DNA from: Acidimicrobiaceae bacterium
Lineage (GTDB): Bacteria; Actinomycetota; Acidimicrobiia; Acidimicrobiales; RAAP-2
Direction: 5' to 3'
Assembly: GCA_030838245.1 (NCBI GenBank)
Contig: JAUTXB010000133.1
Coordinates: 1-7,842, forward strand
DNA: 7,842 nucleotides
Below, in pieces: positions 1-6,780 of the stretch (position 1 is the first letter of the stretch; every line of letters begins with the position of its first letter). The notes beneath the pieces were generated by a model. The model did no database searches and was not told the DNA's origin. It saw only the letters and a program-made list of their open reading frames with translations. A program made the translations under genes and the position numbers.

Positions 1-1410
1 GGGCCGCAGATCGACCCGTTCTCCCTGGCCGGTCCGAATGGCATCGTGATCGCCAACCAAGAGTTGACGCTGGTCGGCGTAGGAACGGCTGTCTTGATCC
101 CCCTTCCGGGAGGTCTCGAGGACGACCAGGGGGTCGTCGGAGTCCGACGGCAGCTGGCGGCTATCGATACCGACGACCGGGTGAAACGGCCGGGATCGGG
201 ATTGGTCGCATTCGGTGGACTTCCCTTCGACCGGGAGGCGGCCGGATCGCTCGTGGTACCCGAGCTCCTCTACGGGCGGTCGGCCGACGGATCGGAATGG
301 GTGACCATCGTCACCGACGGGGCCACACCGCCCTCGTCGAGCGGCTTGCGAGCGAACCTGCTCGCCCGTTCGTGCTCACCGGTTCACAACAACGCCACGG
401 GGACGGCGGGAGCGGCAAGGACGGCCGTCACGGCTGGGGTGGCGGGCGCGGCAACGCCGTCGGTCACGCCCCTGACCTCGGAACGCTCGTTCATGGGCGC
501 GGTGGCCCATGCGGTGCGGGACATTCGGCGCGGCGACCTGCGCAAAGTGGTCCTGGCCCGTCAGATCGACCTCACCTTCGACACCGCCATCGACGTTCCT
601 GCCCTCCTCCGTCGGTGGCGTGACATCGAGCCCACGGCAACGGTCTTCTCCATACCGGTTGAAGAGGGCCAGTTCCTCGGGGCCAGCCCCGAGCTCTTGG
701 TCGAGCGACGAGGCGCTGCCGTTCGTTGCCGTCCCTTGGCGGGCACGTCGAGCCGGCCCAGTGAGGACCTGACCGGTGCGAGCCCCCCGAGCCCCCAGAG
801 TCCCGCGAGCCCGCAGAGTCCTCCGAGTCCTGCGAATTCTCCACCGTCGCGGACCGCCGACCTCCGCAAGTCGGCCAAGGACACCAGCGAGCACCGCTTC
901 GTGGTCGAAGCCATCGCCGATGCGCTCGGCCCGATGTGCACCCACCTCGACGTCCCGTCGACCCCTGATCTCGTTCACCTCCACAATGTCTCTCACCTCG
1001 GCACCAGCATCTCGGGCACCCTGTCGGGCGGCTCGTCGGGTCCGGCCTCAGTGCTCGAGTTGGTCGCGACGTTGCACCCCACGCCCGCTGTTGGCGGTGT
1101 CCCGCGCGAGCAGGCGCTGCGGGCCATCGCCGAGCTGGAGCCATCCGGCCGCGCTCACTACGCCGGACCGGTCGGATGGATGGACGCCCATGGTGACGGA
1201 CGGTGGGTGGTAGGTATCCGTGCAGCGAGCGTTGCTGGTCGCCACGCCCGTCTGGCCGCTGGCGTCGGCATCGTCGAGCGATCCGATCCCGCCTCCGAGC
1301 TCCGCGAGACCAACTGGAAGTTCACCGCGGTGTTCGATGCCCTGGCACCAGGCCGACAACTCTCAGTGACGGATGCCAGCGAGGCGCTGCAAGTCGATCG
1401 CTCAGCGTGA
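1..1410 (+). CDS. Isochorismate synthase (MenF/EntC/DhbC class), 5'-partial
   Basis: This chorismate-binding enzyme should convert chorismate to isochorismate in the cytoplasm, feeding menaquinone or salicylate/catecholate siderophore synthesis. The frame is open to the left edge, and residues before the first internal GTG (46) already look like the family N-terminus, so the true start is probably a few codons upstream. Counting codon 1 at base 1, motifs are LRKVVLAR (catalytic-base Lys 182), FLGASPELL (228-233), PLAGT (245-249), SAKDTSEH (Glu 297, His 298), LHPTPAVGG (358-366), YAGPVGW (387-393) and GVGIVERSDP, then ELRETNWK (Glu 433 and 436). HPTPAVGG and the HLGTSISG segment favour isochorismate synthase over anthranilate or aminodeoxychorismate synthase. 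Two low-complexity stretches stand out: an Ala/Thr/Gly-rich linker (about 130-157) and a Ser-Pro repeat (261-278) inside the catalytic domain. The last 9 bp overlap the convergent hydrolase gene. The sequence cannot separate a menaquinone from a siderophore role. Confidence 0.9.
   Translation, partial: GPQIDPFSLAGPNGIVIANQELTLVGVGTAVLIPLPGGLEDDQGVVGVRRQLAAIDTDDRVKRPGSGLVAFGGLPFDREAAGSLVVPELLYGRSADGSEWVTIVTDGATPPSSSGLRANLLARSCSPVHNNATGTAGAARTAVTAGVAGAATPSVTPLTSERSFMGAVAHAVRDIRRGDLRKVVLARQIDLTFDTAIDVPALLRRWRDIEPTATVFSIPVEEGQFLGASPELLVERRGAAVRCRPLAGTSSRPSEDLTGASPPSPQSPASPQSPPSPANSPPSRTADLRKSAKDTSEHRFVVEAIADALGPMCTHLDVPSTPDLVHLHNVSHLGTSISGTLSGGSSGPASVLELVATLHPTPAVGGVPREQALRAIAELEPSGRAHYAGPVGWMDAHGDGRWVVGIRAASVAGRHARLAAGVGIVERSDPASELRETNWKFTAVFDALAPGRQLSVTDASEALQVDRSA
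781..834 (+). repeat. Six 9-bp units encoding Ser-Pro-X in isochorismate synthase
   Basis: Six consecutive in-frame 9-bp units encode SPP, SPQ, SPA, SPQ, SPP and SPA, followed by a degenerate NSPP. Third positions differ between units (AGC/AGT, CCC/CCG/CCT), so the copies have diverged or been purified at the protein level. The array lies between the PLAGT and SAKD..EH motifs, where family members usually have a short, mostly non-repetitive segment. Confidence 0.85.
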
Positions 1411-2220
1411 AGTAGCTCGCGCATCGGTAGATCGAATCACGTCGGCCAGGGCCTCAGGGGCGTCCCGGGGGATGAAATGGCCGACACGAGGCAATCGCAC
1501 CAACTCGGCGCCGCTTATGGCATGAGCCAACGAGTCCGCCGACTGGGGCGGCACAACCAGGTCCCACGCGCCAATCACCACCGATGTCGGGACGACCACT
1601 TCGCCTGTCGCCCGTACGAGATCACCGAGCTCATCGATCAGGGCCCGTTGTTCGATGATGAAGGTGCGTTTCGTCCGTCCCCAGGCACCCGGCAATCCGT
1701 CCGAAAACCCCCGATCGGGAAGGATGGCGTCCATGTAGTCGCTGGCCGCATGCGGGAGCCGAGGAGTCCAGCGTCGCAGCCTCGGCAGCACCCCGCCCAT
1801 GACCCCCAATCCTGCGACCGTCAGGGCGTCGCCCACACCGTGCGTGGCCAACAATCGGTCCAGACCGTTGACCGCGTCGACGGTACCCACCGATCCGACC
1901 AGTACCAGGCTCTTGACCAGCGCCGGATAGCGACTGGCCAGCACGATGGCCACCCCACCACCCCAGCTATGACCGACGATCGTGGCCGGGGCCGCGTCCT
2001 CGGCCACGAGGAAGTCGGCGATGGAGGCGGCATTGTCGGCAAAGCCCCGTCCCTGGCCGGCGGTCCGGCCGTTCCCGACGCGGTCTGGTGCCAGCAGGCG
2101 GAACTCGTCGGCCAGCTCGTCGATAACCGCCAACCACGACGATCCGGTCCCCGGTTGTCCGTGTAGGAGGAGCACCGGCGCACCGGTGCCCTGGTCAATG
2201 GTGAACAGTGTCGGGCTCAT
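1402..2220 (-). CDS. Alpha/beta-fold hydrolase
   Basis: This 272-residue single-domain alpha/beta hydrolase is probably a cytoplasmic serine esterase, lactonase, epoxide-type or C-C bond hydrolase; the substrate cannot be read from sequence. The oxyanion-hole motif is LLLHGQPGTG (17-26), the nucleophile elbow GHSWGGG (Ser 85), the acid Asp 220 in GAWDLVVPP and the base His 248 in VGHFIPRDAP. The triad and spacing are complete and there is no signal peptide. The ATG at 2220 is chosen because the alpha/beta fold begins right after it (SPTLFTIDQGTG). The frame stays open far upstream, but there it only shadows the kinase tail. The gene is last in the five-gene run, and its first 26 bp overlap the kinase 3' end, suggesting translational coupling; a weak GAGG lies 3 nt before ATG. 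Its 3' end overlaps the isochorismate synthase gene by 9 bp. MenH is also an alpha/beta hydrolase, but no MenH-specific feature is evident. Confidence 0.85.
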   Translation of the reverse strand: MSPTLFTIDQGTGAPVLLLHGQPGTGSSWLAVIDELADEFRLLAPDRVGNGRTAGQGRGFADNAASIADFLVAEDAAPATIVGHSWGGGVAIVLASRYPALVKSLVLVGSVGTVDAVNGLDRLLATHGVGDALTVAGLGVMGGVLPRLRRWTPRLPHAASDYMDAILPDRGFSDGLPGAWGRTKRTFIIEQRALIDELGDLVRATGEVVVPTSVVIGAWDLVVPPQSADSLAHAISGAELVRLPRVGHFIPRDAPEALADVIRSTDARATSR

Positions 2221-3901
2221 GGGCCTCGTTGGGATCGGCCCCGGCCCCCGCTGTCGACGAGGGGGTGGGTGCTGGCCCCCCGTTCGTCGGTCCAAGGTCC
2301 GAGAGAGGGCCAGCTGGCGCCCGGCCCTTCGGTGCACCCGAACCCCCGTCGGCCTCGGCACTCGGACCCGCCTCGGCACTCGGACCCGCCTCGGCACTCG
2401 GACCGGTACCCGGACCCGCCTCGGCACTAGGACCGCCAGCCATCCTGACACCCGTACCGACGCCCACAGCGGGAAGCACCACCGTAAAGGACGCTCCCTT
2501 CCCTGGAGCAGTGTCCACATTGACATGGCCACCGAGGGACTGGGCCACGGTGGCCACGATGAACAGCCCGAGACCGGACCCGCTCTCTCGCCCTGACGTC
2601 GTGCCCCGGTAGAAGCGATCGAAGACCCGGCTCGCCTGCTCCTCGTCCAACCCCGGCCCCTCGTCACGAACGCGGAGAACTGTCTGGGTATCGGATCCCT
2701 CGACCCGGACATCGACCGAGGTCCCGGCAGGGGTGTGGACGAGCGCATTCTGGAGCAGGTTGTGGACCAGCTGCTCGATACGTTGTTCATCCGCCTCGAT
2801 GATGGCCTGCTCGGACACGGTAAAGGTGATCTGACGATTGGGATCGAGCGCTCGAGCGTCTTCGACCGCATCAGACACAATGGCGGCGAGATCTACCGGT
2901 TTGGTCTCTGGGACCGGGCTCTCGCCCATCCTGGCCAGGACCAAAAGGTCCTCCACCAGGACGCCCATCCTGGCTGACTCGCTCTCGATCCTGGCCAGCG
3001 CTCGCTCTCTGGCATCCTCGTCCTCGAGGGCGTCCTTGCGAAGCAGCTCGGCATAGCCGCGGATCGAGGTCAACGGAGTCCGTAATTCGTGAGAGGCATC
3101 TCCCAAGAAGCGCCGGAGCCGATCCTCCGAGCTTCGCTGTTTGGCGAATGCCAGCTCGATCTGGGCCAACATGCCGTTCAGGGCATTGCCCAGCCTGCCG
3201 ATCTCGCTCTTGTCGTCGGCTGGCTGGACGCGACGGGTCAAGTCGCCATCGGCAATGGCACCAGCTTCCTCGGTCATGTCCTCGAGGGGCCGCAGGCCGC
3301 GCCTGATCAGAAGGGTCAACATGATCAGCAAAGCCACCACCACGCCGGCAGAGACCGCCAGTTCCACATGCAGGAGCGAGTTGAGCGTGGCCGTGACCGA
3401 GTCGAGCCGGGCCGCGACCACCAGCGTCCCGCCGGGGAGCGCAGAGGCCTGGAGCCGATATTCAGCTACGGGCTGGGACCCCGATGAAGACGACGAGGGG
3501 ACGTTGACCGAGGCTGCGTCGGGCCCATAGCTCCCCCGGACGAGCTCACGCCGGGTGAACGGAGGGCGCACGGGAAGCTTGGCCGGCAACCTGGGCGCCG
3601 GGTCCTGGAAGAGCTTGCTCCCCGACGGGCGGATCAGCACGGTTTTCCCGGCCGTATCCAGGATCTCCACGTAGACCTCGGGGCTGACCACCCGACCCAC
3701 GGTCGCGGCGGTCAGAGGCAGGCCGCGAGACTTCGCGTGCAGGAAGGAGGTGTCCACTTGGTCCTGGGCCACACCTAGCTGGTCATCGGTTCGACCATAG
3801 AGGTACGAGCGCAATGAGCTGTACGTGACCACGTCCACCGCGACCAGGCCCAATGCCACCAGCACGATCATGATGGCGATCAACCGTCGCCTGATCCTCA
3901 T
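2195..3901 (-). CDS. Two-component sensor histidine kinase with repetitive C-terminal tail
   Basis: This membrane-bound kinase of 568 residues should sense an extracytoplasmic signal and phosphorylate the adjacent OmpR-family regulator. Its order is TM1 (about 7-27), an extracytoplasmic sensor region (about 30-177) with a Ser-rich loop (136-142), TM2 (about 181-200), a HAMP domain (200-253), and a DHp domain with phosphoacceptor His 271 in DASHELRTPLTS. The ATPase domain has an N box (NLLQN, Asn 385), DEGPG (413-417), FDRFYRG (427-433) and GSGLGLF (441-447). The core ends near FTVVLPAV (472-479), and an 89-residue Gly/Pro/Ala/Ser-rich tail with GPSAEA repeats follows. ATG 3901 (MRIRRRL) is preferred because it puts a positively charged start just before TM1; a TTG at 3919, directly after the regulator stop, would add six residues. 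The regulator stop is 19 bp upstream. The H-box contains a rare TTA leucine codon (273). TcrY/TrcS-like kinases are the nearest relatives I recognise; the signal is unknown. Confidence 0.93.
   Translation of the reverse strand: MRIRRRLIAIMIVLVALGLVAVDVVTYSSLRSYLYGRTDDQLGVAQDQVDTSFLHAKSRGLPLTAATVGRVVSPEVYVEILDTAGKTVLIRPSGSKLFQDPAPRLPAKLPVRPPFTRRELVRGSYGPDAASVNVPSSSSSGSQPVAEYRLQASALPGGTLVVAARLDSVTATLNSLLHVELAVSAGVVVALLIMLTLLIRRGLRPLEDMTEEAGAIADGDLTRRVQPADDKSEIGRLGNALNGMLAQIELAFAKQRSSEDRLRRFLGDASHELRTPLTSIRGYAELLRKDALEDEDARERALARIESESARMGVLVEDLLVLARMGESPVPETKPVDLAAIVSDAVEDARALDPNRQITFTVSEQAIIEADEQRIEQLVHNLLQNALVHTPAGTSVDVRVEGSDTQTVLRVRDEGPGLDEEQASRVFDRFYRGTTSGRESGSGLGLFIVATVAQSLGGHVNVDTAPGKGASFTVVLPAVGVGTGVRMAGGPSAEAGPGTGPSAEAGPSAEAGPSAEADGGSGAPKGRAPAGPLSDLGPTNGGPAPTPSSTAGAGADPNEAHEPDTVHH
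2352..2435 (-). repeat. 18-bp tandem repeat encoding GPSAEA in kinase tail
   Basis: Three abutting 18-bp units (2352-2369, 2370-2387, 2388-2405) are identical on the plus strand except for the last base of the third. After a 12-bp interruption (2406-2417) a fourth unit follows at 2418-2435 with two substitutions. The unit length is a multiple of three, so copy-number changes keep the kinase frame and alter only the number of GPSAEA hexapeptides. Near-identity of units 1-3 suggests recent duplication by slippage or unequal exchange. There are no spacers, so this is not a CRISPR array. Confidence 0.9.
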
Positions 3902-3920
3902 GGCTGACGGTCCCAGCAAC

Positions 3921-4613
3921 TCATGAGCGCGGCTCTCGCAGGCTGTACCCCACCCGTCGGATGGTATGAACCAGAGGCGGCTCGAACCTGTCTATCTTCT
4001 TGCGAAGGTAGCTGATGTACGTCTCGACGATGTTCGCATCGCCCTCGAAGTCGTAATCCCACACCGCGTCGAGGATCTCCGACTTGGACACCACCCGACG
4101 AGCGTTGACTAAGAGGTAGCGCAACAGGTTGAACTCGGTGGCCGTGAGATCGATCAACTCACCAGCCCGCCAGACCTCGTGCGTCTCGTCGTCCATAGTC
4201 AGGTCGGCAAACCGGAGCCGTCCGTCCACGTCGGAGCCGTCGGGCATGGTCCGGCGGAGCACGGCCCGGATTCGAGCCACCAGCTCGTCGATACTGAAGG
4301 GCTTGGTGACGTAGTCGTCGCCGACGGCCAACCCGGTGAGCTTGTCGCCCGATGTGTCCCGGGCTGTCAGGAACAAGACGGGCGTGGTCGTGCCCGCGGC
4401 TCGGAGCTGGTGGCAGACCTCGATCCCCTCGAGATCGGGCAACATCACGTCGAGCACGATCATGTCGAAGCCACCGGGCAGGGCCATGGACAGTGCCTGG
4501 GCCCCAGTGGCAGCCACTTCGATGTCGAAACCCTCGAACCGGAGGGCAGCGGCCAGCACGTCGGTGATGTACGGCTCGTCGTCAACGACCAGGACTCGCC
4601 CCGAGACTCTCAC
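3921..4613 (-). CDS. OmpR/PhoB-family response regulator (TcrX/TrcR-like)
   Basis: This 230-residue DNA-binding transcription regulator is phosphorylated by the kinase encoded just downstream. The receiver domain (1-120) has Asp 11 and Asp 12 (VVDDEP), phosphoacceptor Asp 55 (IVLDVMLPD), Thr 83 (FLTARD) and Lys 104 (VTKPF). The winged-helix domain (about 132-227) has LTATEFNLLRYLL, the recognition-helix region ANIVETYISYLRKKID, and the wing HTIRRVGYSLR. The GTG at 4613 is chosen because the receiver fold begins within five residues and no other start codon lies nearby. GGAG lies only 2 nt before it, too close for a normal ribosome-binding site. The gene is 35 bp after the glycosyltransferase and 19 bp before the kinase ATG. 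Two oddities are seen: the segment before DDYVTKPF is one residue shorter than the usual GL-x-x-G-x-DDY, and Leu 168 uses a TTA codon. Target genes are unknown; autoregulation is typical of the family but no operator is evident. Confidence 0.94.
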   Translation of the reverse strand: MRVSGRVLVVDDEPYITDVLAAALRFEGFDIEVAATGAQALSMALPGGFDMIVLDVMLPDLEGIEVCHQLRAAGTTTPVLFLTARDTSGDKLTGLAVGDDYVTKPFSIDELVARIRAVLRRTMPDGSDVDGRLRFADLTMDDETHEVWRAGELIDLTATEFNLLRYLLVNARRVVSKSEILDAVWDYDFEGDANIVETYISYLRKKIDRFEPPLVHTIRRVGYSLREPRS

Positions 4614-4648
4614 GGCTCCATGCTTGCAGACGGCCGCCCGGTTACCGT

Positions 4649-5398
4649 TCAGGCGGCAACCTCGGCCGGCCGTCCCCTCCCCCGGAGAACGCTCACCGCC
4701 CTCAGGATGCCCCACCAGGTCACCAGGGCGAACGCCTCGACCACGATAAAAGTCGACATCTTGGACTCGCCCTCGACCCGATCGACGAACCGAATGGGGA
4801 CCTCGACGATGGCGGCACCTGCCCGCTTGGCCTGATAGGTCATCTCGATCTGGAATCCGTAGCCGTCGGCACGAATGCCGTCGAGATCGATGCGTCGTAA
4901 CACCGATGCGGCATAGGCCCGATAGCCCGACGTCGAGTCGTTGACCCCCAGGCCCAGGAGCGCATCGGCGTAGACGTTTCCGCCCCGGGACAACAGGCGT
5001 CGGTGCCACGCCCACTTCGGAATGGAGCCACCCGGGATGTAGCGCGAGCCGACGGCGAGCTCATAGCCATTGCCGAGGGGGGCAATGAGCCCAGGCAGGG
5101 AGTCGGGGTCGTGTGAGAGGTCGGCGTCCATCTCGATGCACGCCTCGTACTGGCGTTCCAGGCCCCATCGAAAGCCGGCCCGGTACGCACTTCCCAGTCC
5201 TGATTTTTCCTCACGTCGGAGGATCTCGATGCCCCCGATCTCCTTGCCGGTCGCTTCCGCCAGTTTTGCCGTGCCATCAGGGCTTCCGTCGTCGACGACC
5301 AGCACCGTGGCGTCAGGGATCGCTCCGCGGATGCGGCGAAGAACCCGATCGATATTCTCGGATTCGTTGTACGTCGGAAGGACCACGAGGACGCGCAC
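4649..5398 (-). CDS. GT2 polyprenyl-phosphate mannosyltransferase (Dpm1/Ppm1-type)
   Basis: This 249-residue glycosyltransferase of family 2 most likely transfers mannose (or a related hexose) from a nucleotide sugar to polyprenyl phosphate at the cytoplasmic face of the membrane, giving a lipid-linked donor for glycan or protein mannosylation. Visible motifs are the N-terminal LPTYNE (7-12), nucleotide-binding VVDDGSPDGT (34-43), metal-binding DAD (91-93) in EMDADLSHDP, SRYIPGGSI (118-125), SGYRAY (157-162) and FVDRVEGESKM (204-214), the last characteristic of dolichol-phosphate-mannose synthases. A hydrophobic C-terminal stretch (about 216-235) may attach it to the membrane. There is no fused apolipoprotein N-acyltransferase domain, unlike some actinobacterial Ppm1 proteins. 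The GTG start at 5398 gives the usual VRVLVVLPTYNE beginning; no Shine-Dalgarno is visible. The gene starts 9 bp after the AI-2E-family stop, so co-transcription is likely. Leu 167 is TTA. Sugar specificity (mannose versus glucose) is inferred. Confidence 0.88.
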   Translation of the reverse strand: MRVLVVLPTYNESENIDRVLRRIRGAIPDATVLVVDDGSPDGTAKLAEATGKEIGGIEILRREEKSGLGSAYRAGFRWGLERQYEACIEMDADLSHDPDSLPGLIAPLGNGYELAVGSRYIPGGSIPKWAWHRRLLSRGGNVYADALLGLGVNDSTSGYRAYAASVLRRIDLDGIRADGYGFQIEMTYQAKRAGAAIVEVPIRFVDRVEGESKMSTFIVVEAFALVTWWGILRAVSVLRGRGRPAEVAA

Positions 5399-5407
5399 GG
5401 GGGCAGC

Positions 5408-6739
5408 TTACGGGACAGTTTCGCTGGTATCTGTGGCAGGGACCAGTTGGGACCCGGTCACGGCATCCTCACCCGGCCCGTCCGCCGGGCTGGCCCGGGT
5501 GTTCTGCCAGACCTCGCGGAAGACCACCTGGATGGCGCCGCCGACCGGAATGGCGACCAGCGCACCGGCCAGGCCGCCGAGGGCGGACCCGAACACGCCG
5601 CCCAAGTTCGCCCCCACCAACACGGATAGCAGGACCCACAGCGGGTTCATCCGTACCGTCCTGCTCATCACAATGGGGTAGAGGAAGTGGTTCTCGACCA
5701 GCTGGAAGGTCACGAAGACGACCAGGGCCACCACAGCAGCGAACGGCGAGTGAAACAAGGCGATGACAACGGTCGGCACTCCGGCGATCAGACCTCCGAC
5801 CAGAGGGATCATGGCCACTAGGCCGACCCACAGCCCGAGCAGCAGGGCGAAGGGGACTCCCAAGATCACCAGGGTGACGAACACCACGACGCCGAAGATG
5901 AGCGAGAGGGCGACGTTCCCAAGGACGTAGGCGGTCACCGACTTGGACACGGTGCTGGCCACCTGCTCGACCTTGGTCCGCCGAGCGGGGGCAAGTGCTC
6001 CCAGAAACCCTCGGCGGATCGCCGGCGCCTCGATGAGCATGAACAGCGAGAGGAAGCCGATGGTTGTGAAGGCCAGGATGGTCGAGAACACGGCCTTGCC
6101 CACGCTGAGGGCCGGCTTTCCCAGGTTCTGGGCGGCCGTCTGGATCTTGGGAGCGTTCTTTTGTACCCAGCTGAGCAGGTGTACCCGATCGAGTAGATGG
6201 GCGAGAGAGCCATGACCCTTCTTGAGGTCGCTGATCATGTGCGGAAGCTGCACGGCGAAATGGGTCAGGGAGTTGACCAACGGGTACCCGAACAGGCCCA
6301 GCAATCCGATGAAGGCCAACACGGCGGTCACGAACACAAGGGCGACTGCGGCCGTGCGCTTCATCCGCCATCGCTGCAGGGCCACGACGGCCGGATTGAG
6401 CACCAGCGAGATGAAGGCAGCAATCAGGATCCAGAGGATCACATCGCGCAATCGACCGATCAGTCGGTAGAGCACCCAGGTGATGATGACCACTGCGTCA
6501 ACGGTCAGGATCGTCCGGAGCGGCACGCCCTTGTTGGAGAAGGCGGCGAACAACCGATCGCGCCGAGGCGCATCGGGCGGGGCTTCCTCGACAGGATCTT
6601 CGATCTGGACCGTGAGAGGCGGTGTCGTAGCTGTTGTGGCGCCCGCATGACCGTCCGCTGGCTGCGTGGCTCGCGGCCCGTTCGAAGGCGGCTTCCCGGG
6701 CTCGTCTTCCGCCAGCCCGTCACTCGATCCCTCCCTCAT
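5408..6739 (-). CDS. AI-2E family (PerM/TqsA/YdgG-type) transporter
   Basis: This 443-residue polytopic membrane protein belongs to the AI-2E exporter family, whose members include proposed autoinducer-2 exporters and, in some bacteria, cation/proton antiporters; the substrate here cannot be told. A charged, disordered N-terminus (1-70) rich in Pro, Ala, Thr and acidic residues precedes membrane segments near 78-95, 99-120, 130-153 and 217-237, then a C-terminal cluster (270-300, 303-328, 332-350, 366-405). Family hallmarks are GLWVGLVAMIPLVGG (302-316), ENHFLYPIVMSRTVRMNPL (349-367) and the Gly-rich GGLAGALVAIPVGG (388-401). The soluble segment between the third and fourth helices (about 155-215) is also typical. 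ATG 6739 is the best in-frame start, but no convincing ribosome-binding site precedes it; an upstream extension would overlap the divergent gene. It is first in the five-gene run and is followed 9 bp later by the glycosyltransferase. Confidence 0.88.
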   Translation of the reverse strand: MREGSSDGLAEDEPGKPPSNGPRATQPADGHAGATTATTPPLTVQIEDPVEEAPPDAPRRDRLFAAFSNKGVPLRTILTVDAVVIITWVLYRLIGRLRDVILWILIAAFISLVLNPAVVALQRWRMKRTAAVALVFVTAVLAFIGLLGLFGYPLVNSLTHFAVQLPHMISDLKKGHGSLAHLLDRVHLLSWVQKNAPKIQTAAQNLGKPALSVGKAVFSTILAFTTIGFLSLFMLIEAPAIRRGFLGALAPARRTKVEQVASTVSKSVTAYVLGNVALSLIFGVVVFVTLVILGVPFALLLGLWVGLVAMIPLVGGLIAGVPTVVIALFHSPFAAVVALVVFVTFQLVENHFLYPIVMSRTVRMNPLWVLLSVLVGANLGGVFGSALGGLAGALVAIPVGGAIQVVFREVWQNTRASPADGPGEDAVTGSQLVPATDTSETVP

Positions 6740-6780
6740 CGACTCAGCATGGCAGGTCGACCATGGGGCACCGTGCCAAC
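6740..6780. promoter_or_regulatory. 41-bp divergent intergenic region with GGCAC-C-GTGCC palindrome
   Basis: This is the only gap between divergently oriented genes, so promoters for the five-gene minus-strand run and for the plus-strand membrane protein must lie here or inside the neighbouring coding ends. A perfect 5-1-5 inverted repeat, GGCAC-C-GTGCC, sits at 6767-6777, three bases before the plus-strand ATG. It could be an operator or a small RNA hairpin, or it may be chance in GC-rich DNA. I see no convincing -35/-10 pair. The 41-bp length would suit leaderless transcripts. Confidence 0.35.

Noticed and set aside
1395..1440. Intrinsic terminator between the convergent genes
   Set aside because: No stable hairpin followed by a T-run on either strand could be seen.
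1477..2166. Long plus-strand open frame opposite the hydrolase
   Set aside because: The translation lacks recognisable motifs and is rich in His/Arg/Gln, as expected from a shadow of GC-rich coding DNA. The minus strand has a complete catalytic triad.
2352..2435. Possible CRISPR array or mobile-element repeat
   Set aside because: Units are 18 bp, abut directly without spacers, and are in frame with the kinase, so this is a coding tandem repeat.
2221..2880. In-frame open extension of the hydrolase frame upstream of its ATG, suggesting a protein about 220 residues longer
   Set aside because: It lies wholly within the kinase gene in another frame, has no domain-like sequence, and contains Arg/Val/Pro runs that merely reflect the GC-rich repeat read in a different frame. 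The hydrolase fold begins at ATG 2220.
3902..3920. TTG at 3919 as the kinase start
   Set aside because: It is possible, being directly after the regulator stop, but ATG 3901 puts a basic start right at the first membrane helix, as is typical. It is kept only as an alternative.
4179..4835. Plus-strand open frame opposite the regulator and glycosyltransferase
   Set aside because: It spans two well-supported minus-strand genes and the gap between them and shows no domain; it is a codon-bias shadow.
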